A stretch of DNA of 23,616 nt from the IMG/VR virus record IMGVR_UViG_3300001838_000044, positions 1 to 23,616 of that record, one strand, 5' to 3'. The notes beneath the pieces are model-generated. The model saw only the letters and a list, made by a program, of their open reading frames with translations. It ran no database searches and was not told the origin of the DNA. The position numbers and the translations under genes were made by a program. Positions 7,938 through 15,585 of the stretch are shown piece after piece. Every line of letters starts with the position of its first letter. The stretch's first letter is position 1. The DNA comes from a virus.

Positions 7938-8498
7938 ATGGCAAACGTCAAGATCACTGACCTGGCATCAGGCACATCGCTGGTTGGCACCGAGCTGTTT
8001 GAGTCTGTTCAATCGGCCTCGTCAGTGAAGCTCACTTCTGATCAGATCAAGACGTTCACCAACAAGAACTCCGTCCTTGCCACCTCGACCTCGGCCACCA
8101 ACACGCCAGCCACTGCTGCAACATTGAGCCATGAGACCTCGGGTGTCCCATCTGCTGGGATTGGTGTTCGCCTTGATTTTCAGTGTGAGACGTCAGTCAG
8201 CAACACAAACATTGGGGCTCGAATCTCCGCAGTCTCCACCAACGTTGGCTCAGGCACGGAGGCTTTTGACCTTCAAGTCCTGCTTCAAGCTGGTGGAGCC
8301 TTGCCCACTATGGTGGCCAAGTTTCTTAGCACAGGTGACTTCATCATTGTCGGTGACACGATCAATGTTGGCGCCTCCAAGACTCCTGCTTCGGCTGGAG
8401 CCCCTGGAACCGCTGGCGACATCTGCTGGGACTCGAGCTATATATACGTCTGCGTGGCGACCGATACCTGGAAACGGGTGGCGATTGCAACATGGTAA
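7938..8498 (+). CDS. Small fibre-like virion appendage protein
   Basis: This 186-residue protein starts 2 bases after the previous stop, so coupling is likely. Its N-terminus (MANVKITDLASGTSLVGTEL, then SVKLTSDQIKTF) matches the start of many phage fibre and appendage proteins, where it anchors to the virion. The middle is Ser/Thr/Ala-rich. The C-terminus (GTAGDICWDSSYIYVCVATD then WKRVA) matches a small terminal domain often seen at the tip of phage fibres. It is probably a short trimeric head or tail fibre. It overlaps the next gene by 7 bases. Confidence 0.6.
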   Translation: MANVKITDLASGTSLVGTELFESVQSASSVKLTSDQIKTFTNKNSVLATSTSATNTPATAATLSHETSGVPSAGIGVRLDFQCETSVSNTNIGARISAVSTNVGSGTEAFDLQVLLQAGGALPTMVAKFLSTGDFIIVGDTINVGASKTPASAGAPGTAGDICWDSSYIYVCVATDTWKRVAIATW

Positions 8499-8803
8499 AC
8501 GATCACAAGTTTGGTAAGAATGGCGGCACGCTCTTTGTAGCGAAGGGCGGAGCTGTCTGGGCCCGCAAGGAAGGACAAAATCCCAAAGGCGGCTTGAATC
8601 AAAAGGGTCGTGATGCCTACAACCGTCAAACCGGTGGCAATCTCAAACCCCCAGTATCTGCCAAACAGGCAGCAAAAAGCCCCAAGGCTGCAGGCCGACG
8701 CAAAAGTTTCTGCGCGCGTATGTCAGGCATGCCGGGTCCGATGAAAGATGGCAAGGGCCAACCGACCAGAAAAGCCCTTGCCTTGAAAAAATGGAGTTGT
8801 TGA
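8492..8803 (+). CDS. Small basic protein of DUF6321 type (103 aa)
   Basis: It starts within the end of the fibre-like gene (7-base overlap). The N-terminal part contains GGTLFVAKGGAVWARKEGQN and PKGGLNQKGRDAYN, and the C-terminal part contains RRKSFCARMSGMPGPMKDGK and ends RKALALKKWSC. From memory, this pattern (KEGQNP-GGLN, then FCARMSGM, then a Lys-Trp-x-Cys end) is that of the phage family DUF6321; I could not run a search. The two cysteines and many Lys/Arg suggest nucleic-acid or metal contact, but no function is established. It is the first of three consecutive basic Gly/Lys-rich genes. Confidence 0.75.
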   Translation: MVNDHKFGKNGGTLFVAKGGAVWARKEGQNPKGGLNQKGRDAYNRQTGGNLKPPVSAKQAAKSPKAAGRRKSFCARMSGMPGPMKDGKGQPTRKALALKKWSC

Positions 8804-8804
8804 C

Positions 8805-9002
8805 ATGATCGGACAAAAAATGGCCTTCAAGCGTGGGGGCGCAGTAAAAGCACCTTGGGATAAGCCAAGGCCAAAGGACCTGCCAAAGCCTAAAAAACTG
8901 TCGTCTGCTGCAAAAGCAAGCGCAAAGGCAGCGGCTAAAGCCGCCGGACGCCCCTATCCCAATCTCGTTGACAATATGCGGCCAGCCGCAAAAAGGAAAT
9001 GA
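8805..9002 (+). CDS. Small Lys/Ala-rich basic protein (65 aa)
   Basis: The 65-residue product starts 1 base after the previous stop, with GGAG at 8793-8796. It is extremely basic: an N-terminal FKRGGAVKAPW patch, a PKPKKLSS linker and an Ala/Lys helix (AAKASAKAAAKAAG) similar to histone H1-like tails. No family is recognised. Together with its basic neighbours it may bind packaged DNA or the inner capsid, which is inference from charge alone. Confidence 0.6.
   Translation: MIGQKMAFKRGGAVKAPWDKPRPKDLPKPKKLSSAAKASAKAAAKAAGRPYPNLVDNMRPAAKRK
8993..8998 (+). promoter_or_regulatory. Ribosome binding site that sets the start at 9004
   Basis: AAGGAA lies 5 bases before ATG 9004. An in-frame ATG at 8968 exists, but it lies inside the preceding gene and has no Shine-Dalgarno sequence, so the 9004 start is preferred. 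Confidence 0.6.
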
Positions 9003-9003
9003 T

Positions 9004-10050
9004 ATGGGAAAAAACTTGAAATACGGCGAATTTGAGTTCGCCCCATCACCAGCCCGTCCAACGGCTCGTCCAGTCTCGACCGCAAGGTCTACAAAAGGCA
9101 TCCCAAAGGCCATGTACGGTGCACCGCATGCCATGAAAAAGGGCGGAATGTACAAAGGCTACGCTGAGGGCGGCATGAAAAAGTCTGATGACAAGAGTGC
9201 CGTTGAAAAAGCCTTGAATTGGCTGGGGTCGCAGGGTTATTCCCCATCTGACCTGGCGGCGGCCGTAGGACGCCGTTTATTGCCTGTTGGTGCAGCCTTG
9301 TACTCAGATGAACTGAACTCCAACGAAGCCGAAGAACTTCGCAAGCTTCGCTCAATGCCTGCGGCAGCTGGCAAAAAAGCCGACGGCGGTTTAGTTGGTT
9401 ATGCTGCAGGCGGCCCAAAAATGCCAGCCAAGCGTGAACCTGAAGCCATGGTCCGCAAGGAAGTGGCCTTGCTGCGCAAAGCCGGCTCACCGAAGGCTCT
9501 GATTCAGCACGAAATGCGTGAAATTAGGGGCAAACGTGACACCCCGGTAACCAAAAAGGCTGAAGTATCCATGCTGCGCAAGGCAAAAGCCCCTCTGACC
9601 ATGATCAGAGAGGAAATGGCTGAGCCGGTCGGACTGAAAACGGGCGGAATGACCAAGATGGAGCGCAAAGTCGGCAAGGTCATGGGCGAATTTAAGGCCG
9701 GAGATCTCCGTTCCGGATCAAAATCTGGTCCTGTGGTCAAAAACCGCAAGCAAGCCATCGCAATCGGTCTTTCTGAGGGCCGCAAAGCCCAAGGATATGC
9801 CAAAGGCGGCCAATATGCCGCAGAAGCACCCAAAAAGATGGCTTCTGAAGGCAAGGCCTTGAGCAAACTGGCCAAAAAGTACGGTGTTGAAACCCAGAAG
9901 TACGCTAAGGGAGGTTCCGTTGAAGCCAAGCTGGAAAAGCATGCAAATATGCCCGCCAGTAAGGCCCACGGTCCCGGTGCAGCTGCAAAGCTTGCTAAAG
10001 GTGGTGTGCCGACGTTCTCAAGAGTACCAAAATTTGGACAGATGAAGTAA
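9004..10050 (+). CDS. Basic KGG-repeat protein with DUF6496-like segment
   Basis: This 348-residue protein is very rich in Lys, Ala and Gly, with a recurring [KED]GG/AKGG motif (about residues 46, 56, 128, 136, 213, 268, 303 and 333). Residues about 218-264 (KVGKVMGEFKAGDLRSGSKS, then KNRKQAIAIGLSEGRKA) match my recollection of DUF6496, a short domain found in small basic bacterial and phage proteins. Two similar helices (149-172 and 186-205) carry the pattern E-V-x-[LM]-LRKA-x-x-P-x-x-[LM]-I, suggesting an internal duplication. Residues 65-100 may form another small helical domain. It is unlike a typical structural protein. Capsid-interior DNA binding is possible but unproven. A start at 8968 would add 12 residues and overlap the previous gene. 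Confidence 0.65.
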   Translation: MGKNLKYGEFEFAPSPARPTARPVSTARSTKGIPKAMYGAPHAMKKGGMYKGYAEGGMKKSDDKSAVEKALNWLGSQGYSPSDLAAAVGRRLLPVGAALYSDELNSNEAEELRKLRSMPAAAGKKADGGLVGYAAGGPKMPAKREPEAMVRKEVALLRKAGSPKALIQHEMREIRGKRDTPVTKKAEVSMLRKAKAPLTMIREEMAEPVGLKTGGMTKMERKVGKVMGEFKAGDLRSGSKSGPVVKNRKQAIAIGLSEGRKAQGYAKGGQYAAEAPKKMASEGKALSKLAKKYGVETQKYAKGGSVEAKLEKHANMPASKAHGPGAAAKLAKGGVPTFSRVPKFGQMK

Positions 10051-10104
10051 AATAAAAACAACACCCCCGGGTCTGCCACTTTCGGCAAGCCGCAACTTAA
10101 CAAA

Positions 10105-10110
10105 TAGGAG
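10105..10110 (+). promoter_or_regulatory. Ribosome binding site for a GTG start
   Basis: TAGGAG lies 8 bases before GTG 10119. No ATG occurs in that frame before residue 50, so the GTG start is needed to keep the conserved N-terminal helix. Confidence 0.65.
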
Positions 10111-10118
10111 CAGATCCG

Positions 10119-11114
10119 GTGGCAGTTTCAGGCACAGTCAGCACGACGGTTTTCAACACGCGTAAGGTCATTGACCACGCGTACTGGCGTTGCCGCGTTC
10201 CCCCTGAAGGTATCACGTCAGAGCAGATTGCTTTTGCTCTTGACGCACTCTACTTGATCCTCAGCATGCTAGCCAATCGTGGCTTGCAGCTCTGGTGTAT
10301 TGAGCGCTACTTGATGCCCATCTATCAAGCGCAAGGGCTGATCACCATGCCCAACGGCATTGTGGACATCCTCAACACCAACTTGCGCACCGTTGAAGTT
10401 GTGAACACTGGCGGAGCCGTAAACACATCTACTTCAACAACTTACCAAACTCTTTTCCCCACTGCAACTCAAGTCACGACCATCGGCATTAAATGGTCAG
10501 GGGCTTCTACAAGCTATGAGCTGCAAACGTCTCCAGATGGTGCCGGCTGGACCACGGTTGGTACCGAGGATGATCCAGGAGCCGTGGCGAATGACGTAAC
10601 ATGGGTTGACGTTCAAGGGTCCATAGCGAACCTCTATTTCAGAGTGAGAGCTACTGTCGGGACGCTGAACCAGACTCAAGTGCTGCTGGCCAACACGCCA
10701 AACGAGATCCCTATGGCTCGCTTGAACCGTGATGACTACGTCAACCTGCCCAACAAAGCATTTGAGGGCCGTCCGCTTCAATTCTGGGTTGATCGTTTGC
10801 TGAACAACCCTGTCTTGTATCTATGGCCTGTACCATCTGCCCAGTTTGTCTCTGCGCAAGTCGTTGTGTGGGTCAAGCGCTACATCATGGATGTAGGCAA
10901 GATGACGCAGGAAATTGAGGTCCCGCAGCGCTGGTATGATGCCATCGTCTATGTGTTGGCCTCACGCGTGGCTGAAAAGACTCCAACCGTGGATCCTCAG
11001 ATGATCGCCATCTTGGACCAGAAAGCGCAACGTGCCTTGCTGGAAGCCGAGAACGAAGAACGCGACGACAGTCCGATCTATCTGACTCCCAACATTGCGG
11101 TGTACACGCGATGA
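10119..11114 (+). CDS. Head-to-tail adaptor, P22 gp4-like, with inserted beta domain
   Basis: This 331-residue protein starts with GTG. Residues 1-92 are helical (EQIAFALDALYLILSMLANR; NGIVDILNTNLRTV) and 198-325 contain RLNRDDYVNLPNKAFEGRPL, LYLWPVPS, VPQRWYDAIVYVLASRVAEK and a Glu/Arg-rich terminal helix. This is the pattern of P22 gp4-like connector proteins that seal the portal after packaging. Residues about 95-195 appear to be an insertion: a Thr-rich linker, then a beta-sandwich-like stretch with YELQTSPDGAGWTTVG and LYFRVRATVG, similar in style to discoidin or carbohydrate-binding folds. The stop overlaps the next start (ATGA). The gp4 assignment is based on remembered family pattern and synteny. 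Confidence 0.65.
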   Translation: MAVSGTVSTTVFNTRKVIDHAYWRCRVPPEGITSEQIAFALDALYLILSMLANRGLQLWCIERYLMPIYQAQGLITMPNGIVDILNTNLRTVEVVNTGGAVNTSTSTTYQTLFPTATQVTTIGIKWSGASTSYELQTSPDGAGWTTVGTEDDPGAVANDVTWVDVQGSIANLYFRVRATVGTLNQTQVLLANTPNEIPMARLNRDDYVNLPNKAFEGRPLQFWVDRLLNNPVLYLWPVPSAQFVSAQVVVWVKRYIMDVGKMTQEIEVPQRWYDAIVYVLASRVAEKTPTVDPQMIAILDQKAQRALLEAENEERDDSPIYLTPNIAVYTR

Positions 11115-11410
11115 GTATCTGGCTTGACACCCGTGGACGCAGCGTGCTGGGCATCGGCCTCTGCGCGCGTTGCAGCCGTAAGATGAGCCTTGACGAACTG
11201 TTCTCCGACCCTAATTCGCCCGGACTGCGGGTGTGCCGTGAAGACCTGGATCAGCTTGATCCTTACCGCTTGCCGCCACGCCAGCCCGACAATATCACCT
11301 TGCCCTTCGTGAGGCCTGACACTCCCCTGAATACCGACCCATCTGGATTGGTGACCGAGGACGACAACAGCTTCTTGATCGGTTCTAACGATCAGTATCT
11401 AGTGCCATGA
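11111..11410 (+). CDS. Small Cys-containing virion-module protein (99 aa)
   Basis: It starts in an ATGA overlap with the adaptor gene and ends in another ATGA overlap with the fibre gene. CARC (residues 18-21) and VCRED (41-45) resemble a treble-clef or zinc-ribbon knuckle, but only three cysteines are present (18, 21, 42) and the usual fourth is replaced, so metal binding is uncertain. LDPYRLPPRQPDNITLPFVR (about 49-68) is a recurrent motif of small proteins encoded after gp4-like adaptors in aquatic phages. The C-terminus is acidic and likely flexible. It is probably a minor connector or assembly protein. Confidence 0.65.
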   Translation: MSIWLDTRGRSVLGIGLCARCSRKMSLDELFSDPNSPGLRVCREDLDQLDPYRLPPRQPDNITLPFVRPDTPLNTDPSGLVTEDDNSFLIGSNDQYLVP

Positions 11411-13860
11411 CAGTACCATCGAACCTCGTACCGACGTCGATCACTCAGCTGCCGGTGGCCCCGAACCCGACGTCGTCGGCGACCATGGTCTGCGTTATTG
11501 GCGGCATCACTTATCAGGTCCCCTTCATCGACCTGCAATCGACCGTCTCCGTCCCGGCTTCTCGTGAAATCAATACGGGCGGCGGCCTTCAAGGCGGTGG
11601 AGACTTATCCCAAAACCGTACCCTGAGCATCGCGACAGGTGGCGTGACCAGCGACAAGCTGGCCGTCAGCGGCGTCACTGCCAATACGTATGGTTCAGGG
11701 ACCATGATTCCTGTTTTGACTATCAGCAATAAGGGCCTGGTCACGAACGCGACTGAGGTCGCCCTGGTCATTTCTGGATATGTTCCTGATACCCGCCAGA
11801 TCATTGCTGGAACCGGTTTGACCGGAGGCGGCAACCTGCAAGCCAATCGGACGCTAACGGTTGGCTTTTCAGCTTTAACGCCTTCAGCCCTTGGATCTGC
11901 TTCGGCTGGCAGCTCAGATACGTCTGCCCGCGGTGACCACGTTCACCCGGCCCTAAACTTTGCAAACCTGACTGAATATACCGGCCTGCTACCATTGACG
12001 CGTGGCGGAACAGGCAAGCAGATCAACACCCTCACGGGTGGGGCAGTGTGGTATTCTGACGGAAGCAACGGTTTTTTGCAGACGGCTCAAGGCTCTGTCG
12101 GTCAAGTTTTGGTCTCGAATGGATCTTCCGCGCCGTCCTGGGGCTCTGCGCTGATCGTCTCAAACCAGCCAGCTAACTACGTCTACGCTGGCCCAACTTC
12201 TGGAGCAGCTGCCCCCACCGCCTTCCGCCTACTCGTCAACGACGACATTCCGTCGACCTTGACTGGCAAGACCATGAGCGGGGCTTTAAACACGTTCAGC
12301 GGCATCGCAAACGCGTCCCTGGTCAATTCTTCTGTGACTTTCAACGGTGTCACGGTGGCTTTGGGGGCTTCTGGAACGATTACCGCTGCTGCTACAAACG
12401 CCTTGACGATCGGGACCGGACTGTCTGGCACCAGCTATGATGGCTCGTCTCCGGTCACCATTGCCATTGATTCGACTGTTGCCACCTTGACAGGAAGCCA
12501 GACGTTGACCAACAAGTCAATGTCTGGCGCAAGCAACACCTTCACAAACATCCCCAACTCAGCCCTGTCCAACTACACCATCTCTGGTGTGGCGTTGGGT
12601 GGAAACCTGTTTGGGTTGACGATTGGAACAGGGCTGACAGGTGGCAGTTATAACGGTTCGGGTGCGGTCACCGTGGCGATCGATTCCACGGTTGCCACCC
12701 TGACAGACACTCAAACCCTGACGAACAAGTCAATCAGCGGGTCAACCAACACGTTGAGCAATATTCCAAACTCGGCGCTGACTAACTCGTTGATTACACT
12801 GGGCACGACCAACATTGCGTTGGGCGGTACATCTTTGACGCCAGCAGGTCTGACATCGGTGACGGTTACGCAAGACCCTACATCAGCCTTACAACTGGCG
12901 ACCAAGCAGTATGTGGACAACATTGCGTCTACTGGCTTGTATTACCATGCGCCAGTTCAAGCTGCGACTACGCAAAGCCTTGCCGCTCAGACGGGTGGCA
13001 CGGTCACCTACAACAATGGCACGGCTGGTGTTGGTGCGACCATCACTCTATCTGTGGCTTTGACCACATTGGATGGGTACAGCCTTGCTAACACAAACCG
13101 CATCTTGGTTAAAGACGAGGTCAACCAAGCCTACAATGGTGTTTATACATGGGCGACTGGCGGCACTGTCCTGACCCGCTCAACTGACACCGATTCCTAT
13201 GGCCCCGGCCCCGGCGACCTGAGCGAGAACGATTACTTCTTCGTGCAGAATGGCACGGTGAACAAGGGCAACTCGTACATCTGCGCAACGCAGGGCACGA
13301 TCACCTTTGGCACAACGGCCATCACTTTCTCGCAGTTCAGCACCTCGCAGGTCTACTCTGCTGGTACTGGACTGACGCTGACCAACACGACTTTCAGCAT
13401 CACCAACACAGCGGTTACTGCTACAAGCTATGGCTCAGCAACCCAGGTAGGCACGTTTACAGTCAATGCACAAGGTCAACTGACTGCCGCCGCAAACGTC
13501 ACAGTCACCCCGGCTGTTGGCTCGATCACGGGCCTTGGCACTGGGGTTGCAACGGCTCTGGCCGTCAACACCGGATCTGCTGGGGCAGTCGTGCTGTTCA
13601 ATGGAGCGCTTGGAACACCGTCGTCAGGCACCTTGACAAACGCGACAGGCTTGCCTTTGACTTCTGGCGTGACTGGCGTCTTGCCTGTTGCAAACGGCGG
13701 CACAAACGCCACAGCAACACCAACAGCGGGCGCCGTGGCGTATGGCGACGGTACAAAATACGCATTCAGTGCAGCTGGCACATCTGGCCAATTTTTAATC
13801 TCAGGGGGTACCGGTTCACCCACCTGGACTGACACTATCCCTGGAGGAACCTACGCATGA
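11407..13860 (+). CDS. Tail fibre protein 1 (817 aa, repeat-rich)
   Basis: This 817-residue Gly/Thr/Ser/Ala-rich protein starts in an ATGA overlap and ends in ATGA with the second fibre gene. It has two copies of a G-G-G-L-x-x-NRTL pattern (about residues 57-75 and 133-155), a SARGDHVHP motif (about 173-181), two copies of an [NR]GGT...GAV-Y-DG...GQ-L-S-G...W module (about 198-245 and 763-815), three QTLTNK-type repeats (about 284-475) and a beta domain (about 510-650) containing NRILVKDEVNQAYNGVYTW. These are standard building blocks of aquatic phage fibres and suggest a trimeric fibre shaft. No peptidase or chaperone is visible at its own C-terminus. GGAGGA at 13842-13847 inside its end serves the next gene. 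Confidence 0.75.
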   Translation: MTVPSNLVPTSITQLPVAPNPTSSATMVCVIGGITYQVPFIDLQSTVSVPASREINTGGGLQGGGDLSQNRTLSIATGGVTSDKLAVSGVTANTYGSGTMIPVLTISNKGLVTNATEVALVISGYVPDTRQIIAGTGLTGGGNLQANRTLTVGFSALTPSALGSASAGSSDTSARGDHVHPALNFANLTEYTGLLPLTRGGTGKQINTLTGGAVWYSDGSNGFLQTAQGSVGQVLVSNGSSAPSWGSALIVSNQPANYVYAGPTSGAAAPTAFRLLVNDDIPSTLTGKTMSGALNTFSGIANASLVNSSVTFNGVTVALGASGTITAAATNALTIGTGLSGTSYDGSSPVTIAIDSTVATLTGSQTLTNKSMSGASNTFTNIPNSALSNYTISGVALGGNLFGLTIGTGLTGGSYNGSGAVTVAIDSTVATLTDTQTLTNKSISGSTNTLSNIPNSALTNSLITLGTTNIALGGTSLTPAGLTSVTVTQDPTSALQLATKQYVDNIASTGLYYHAPVQAATTQSLAAQTGGTVTYNNGTAGVGATITLSVALTTLDGYSLANTNRILVKDEVNQAYNGVYTWATGGTVLTRSTDTDSYGPGPGDLSENDYFFVQNGTVNKGNSYICATQGTITFGTTAITFSQFSTSQVYSAGTGLTLTNTTFSITNTAVTATSYGSATQVGTFTVNAQGQLTAAANVTVTPAVGSITGLGTGVATALAVNTGSAGAVVLFNGALGTPSSGTLTNATGLPLTSGVTGVLPVANGGTNATATPTAGAVAYGDGTKYAFSAAGTSGQFLISGGTGSPTWTDTIPGGTYA
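12256..12840 (+). repeat. Three in-frame QTLTNK-type repeats in fibre 1
   Basis: Three related units start at 12256, 12502 and 12715 (246 and 213 bases apart). Each encodes TLT-[GN]-K-[ST]-[MI]-SG followed by NTF/NTL, I-N-[AP]-S-[AL]-L and a beta tail ending in ALG(G). Units two and three also share the preceding IGTGL and IDSTVATLT stretch. The units are clearly similar at protein level and partly at DNA level, giving a substrate for expansion, loss or exchange by recombination. Confidence 0.75.
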
Positions 13861-15197
13861 CCACGATTCTGATCAAGAAAAAGGACACCGCTGGCGCTCC
13901 TGCTCCTGGTGACCTGACCAACTCGGCCGGTGGTACCGAGATTGCCGTTAACACAGCAACCAAGCGCATCTATACAAAAGACAGCGGCGGTAACGTTGTT
14001 GAACTCGCAACCAATGCCTCGTCGTCAACAATTGACCAGCTGACCGTTACCACGTCCGAGACTCTGTCTTATGGCACTGCCAACGGCGTAGCCTACCTGA
14101 ACGGCTCCAAAGTCCTCACAACGGGGAGTGCGCTGCAATTCGACGGTAGCAACCTCGGCCTCGGGGTGACGCCGAGTGCGTGGAGTCAAGGTACTGCCTT
14201 TGAAATGTATCAAAAAGGTTATGGGCTTTGGAATGGCTCTGGAAGCCCGTCTAGCATTTACTTAACCGCAAACACTTATTATAACGCAGGGTTTAAATAC
14301 GCAAACACAGGCGGTTACGCAACAACGTACTACCAATACCAAGGTCAACACGTTTGGAATACAGCCCCCTCCGGCACAGCAGGCAATACCATCAGCTTCA
14401 CGCAGGCGATGACGCTGGATGCGAGTGGGCGGCTTTTGGTGGGTGCCACTGCTACCGATTCAGGCGCACAGTTCCGTTTCCAATACACGGGCAGTAGTCA
14501 AAACGGTTTGCAATTATTTGATAACACAAATACATCTGGTAGTCTGTTTGCTATTTTTGGATACAACACTGGGTCTGGAAATAACAACGCTGGCACGATT
14601 GCGCGTAACGGCACGGATAACGCCATTATTGTTAATGGCACTTCCTATCTTGCACTTGGCTCCAACGGCTCCGAATGCGCCCGTATCGACTCCAGCGGCA
14701 ACTTGCTGGTGGGGACGACGAGTGGGACTGGAAACGGAGAACGTATCTACTCCGTAACCTCAACTTTTGTGCCTTTTGCTGGAAGGCACTCTAGTACGTC
14801 GGCAGGTAAATTTTGGTTTTTTGGCCCCAATAGTGGAAATAACTATGTTGTGCAAAATCAAAGTTCTGTTGGCGTGTACATTACCGATGGCGGCACTTCT
14901 TGGACATCAACATCTGATGAACGGATAAAAACAAATTTAATACCAATTGAAAATGCCGTTCAAAAGGTTTCTACATTGAGAGCAGTTACTGGGCGTTTTA
15001 AAACAGATGATATTGGCGTCAGCCGCGCATTTCTAATTGCTCAAGATGTCAAAGCCGTTTTGCCAGAAGCGGTCAGTATGGATAACGATGAGATTGGAAC
15101 GCTTGGTGTGTCTTATACCGAAACAATCCCGCTGCTTGTTGCAGCAATCAAAGAACTTGCCGCCCGTGTCGCAACCCTAGAAGGAACCCAACCATGA
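13857..15197 (+). CDS. Tail fibre protein 2 with C-terminal peptidase S74 chaperone
   Basis: This 446-residue fibre has an N-terminal module (about 1-55; TEIAVNTATKRIYTKDSGGN) typical of virion attachment, a beta-rich shaft and tip with GLGVTPSAW and two LLVG(A/T)T strand motifs (about 75-345), and a C-terminal domain from Ser353. The SDERIK motif (Ser353, Lys358), LIAQDVKAVLPEAVS and a final coiled coil (VAAIKELAARVATLEG) identify the peptidase S74 intramolecular chaperone domain, which assists trimerisation and then cleaves itself off just before the Ser. This predicts a mature chain of about 352 residues. The shaft/tip and S74 segment are distinctly AT-richer than fibre 1. Likely the receptor-binding protein. 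Confidence 0.85.
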   Translation: MTTILIKKKDTAGAPAPGDLTNSAGGTEIAVNTATKRIYTKDSGGNVVELATNASSSTIDQLTVTTSETLSYGTANGVAYLNGSKVLTTGSALQFDGSNLGLGVTPSAWSQGTAFEMYQKGYGLWNGSGSPSSIYLTANTYYNAGFKYANTGGYATTYYQYQGQHVWNTAPSGTAGNTISFTQAMTLDASGRLLVGATATDSGAQFRFQYTGSSQNGLQLFDNTNTSGSLFAIFGYNTGSGNNNAGTIARNGTDNAIIVNGTSYLALGSNGSECARIDSSGNLLVGTTSGTGNGERIYSVTSTFVPFAGRHSSTSAGKFWFFGPNSGNNYVVQNQSSVGVYITDGGTSWTSTSDERIKTNLIPIENAVQKVSTLRAVTGRFKTDDIGVSRAFLIAQDVKAVLPEAVSMDNDEIGTLGVSYTETIPLLVAAIKELAARVATLEGTQP

Positions 15198-15523
15198 TCA
15201 CCTACCAATGGACTATCTCCGCACTTAACTGCATCCCGCAAACTCCTGAAGGTGCAGACTATGTAATCACAGCACATTGGCAATGCACAGGCACTGATGG
15301 CACTTATACCGGCAGCGTCTACAGCACTTGCTCATTCCCTGTGGAGAGCAAAACAAGTTTCACGCCTTACGATCAACTCACGCAACAGCAAGTCATTGAC
15401 TGGTGCTGGGCCAACGGGGTGGACAAGGCCGCTACGGAGGCTGCGGTGCAGCAGCAGATCGACAACCAAATCAACCCGCCAATCATCCAGCCTGCTTTGC
15501 CTTGGGCGACCCTCGCAGCATAA
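15194..15523 (+). CDS. Conserved phage protein downstream of fibre (109 aa)
   Basis: It overlaps the S74 fibre stop (ATGA). The sequence MITYQWTISALNCIPQTPEG, then a strand-rich DGTYTGSVYSTCSF region, FTPYDQLTQQQVIDWCWANG, a Gln-rich helix (EAAVQQQIDNQINPPI) and a PALPWA tail is a pattern I remember from many aquatic phages, usually just after a tail-fibre gene. The two halves look like a small beta domain plus a helix. A role in fibre assembly or as a tip protein is plausible from context, but no function is established. It ends in TAATG. Confidence 0.7.
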   Translation: MITYQWTISALNCIPQTPEGADYVITAHWQCTGTDGTYTGSVYSTCSFPVESKTSFTPYDQLTQQQVIDWCWANGVDKAATEAAVQQQIDNQINPPIIQPALPWATLAA

Positions 15524-15585
15524 TGATGAAGGGGAAGTCGCCACCCCACTTTGGCGGCAATTTCATGGAAATGAAAAATGGATGA
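15523..15585 (+). CDS. Possible 20-residue micro-gene
   Basis: ATG 15523 overlaps the preceding stop (TAATG) and the frame reads MMKGKSPPHFGGNFMEMKNG before TGA at 15583-15585, overlapping the next gene by 8 bases. The stop-start coupling and Lys/Gly character resemble the neighbouring tiny genes, but the frame is short enough to occur by chance. It may instead be simply the leader of the following gene. Confidence 0.3.
   Translation: MMKGKSPPHFGGNFMEMKNG

Noticed and set aside
8968-9003. Upstream in-frame ATG for the KGG-repeat gene
   Set aside because: Would overlap the preceding gene by 35 bases without a Shine-Dalgarno site, while ATG 9004 has AAGGAA at the right distance.
10034-10053. 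TTGGAC and TAAAAT resembling a promoter at the end of the KGG-repeat gene
   Set aside because: Spacing between the two boxes is only 8 bases, far too short for a sigma-70 promoter.
10051-10118. Possible hairpin (TGCC...GGCA) in the 68-base gap before the adaptor gene
   Set aside because: Only a 4-bp stem with no T-run; the gap otherwise holds only the ribosome site of the GTG-started gene.
14419-14757. Alternative + frame of 112 codons inside fibre 2
   Set aside because: Out-of-frame within a gene with clear S74 domain; no start signal.
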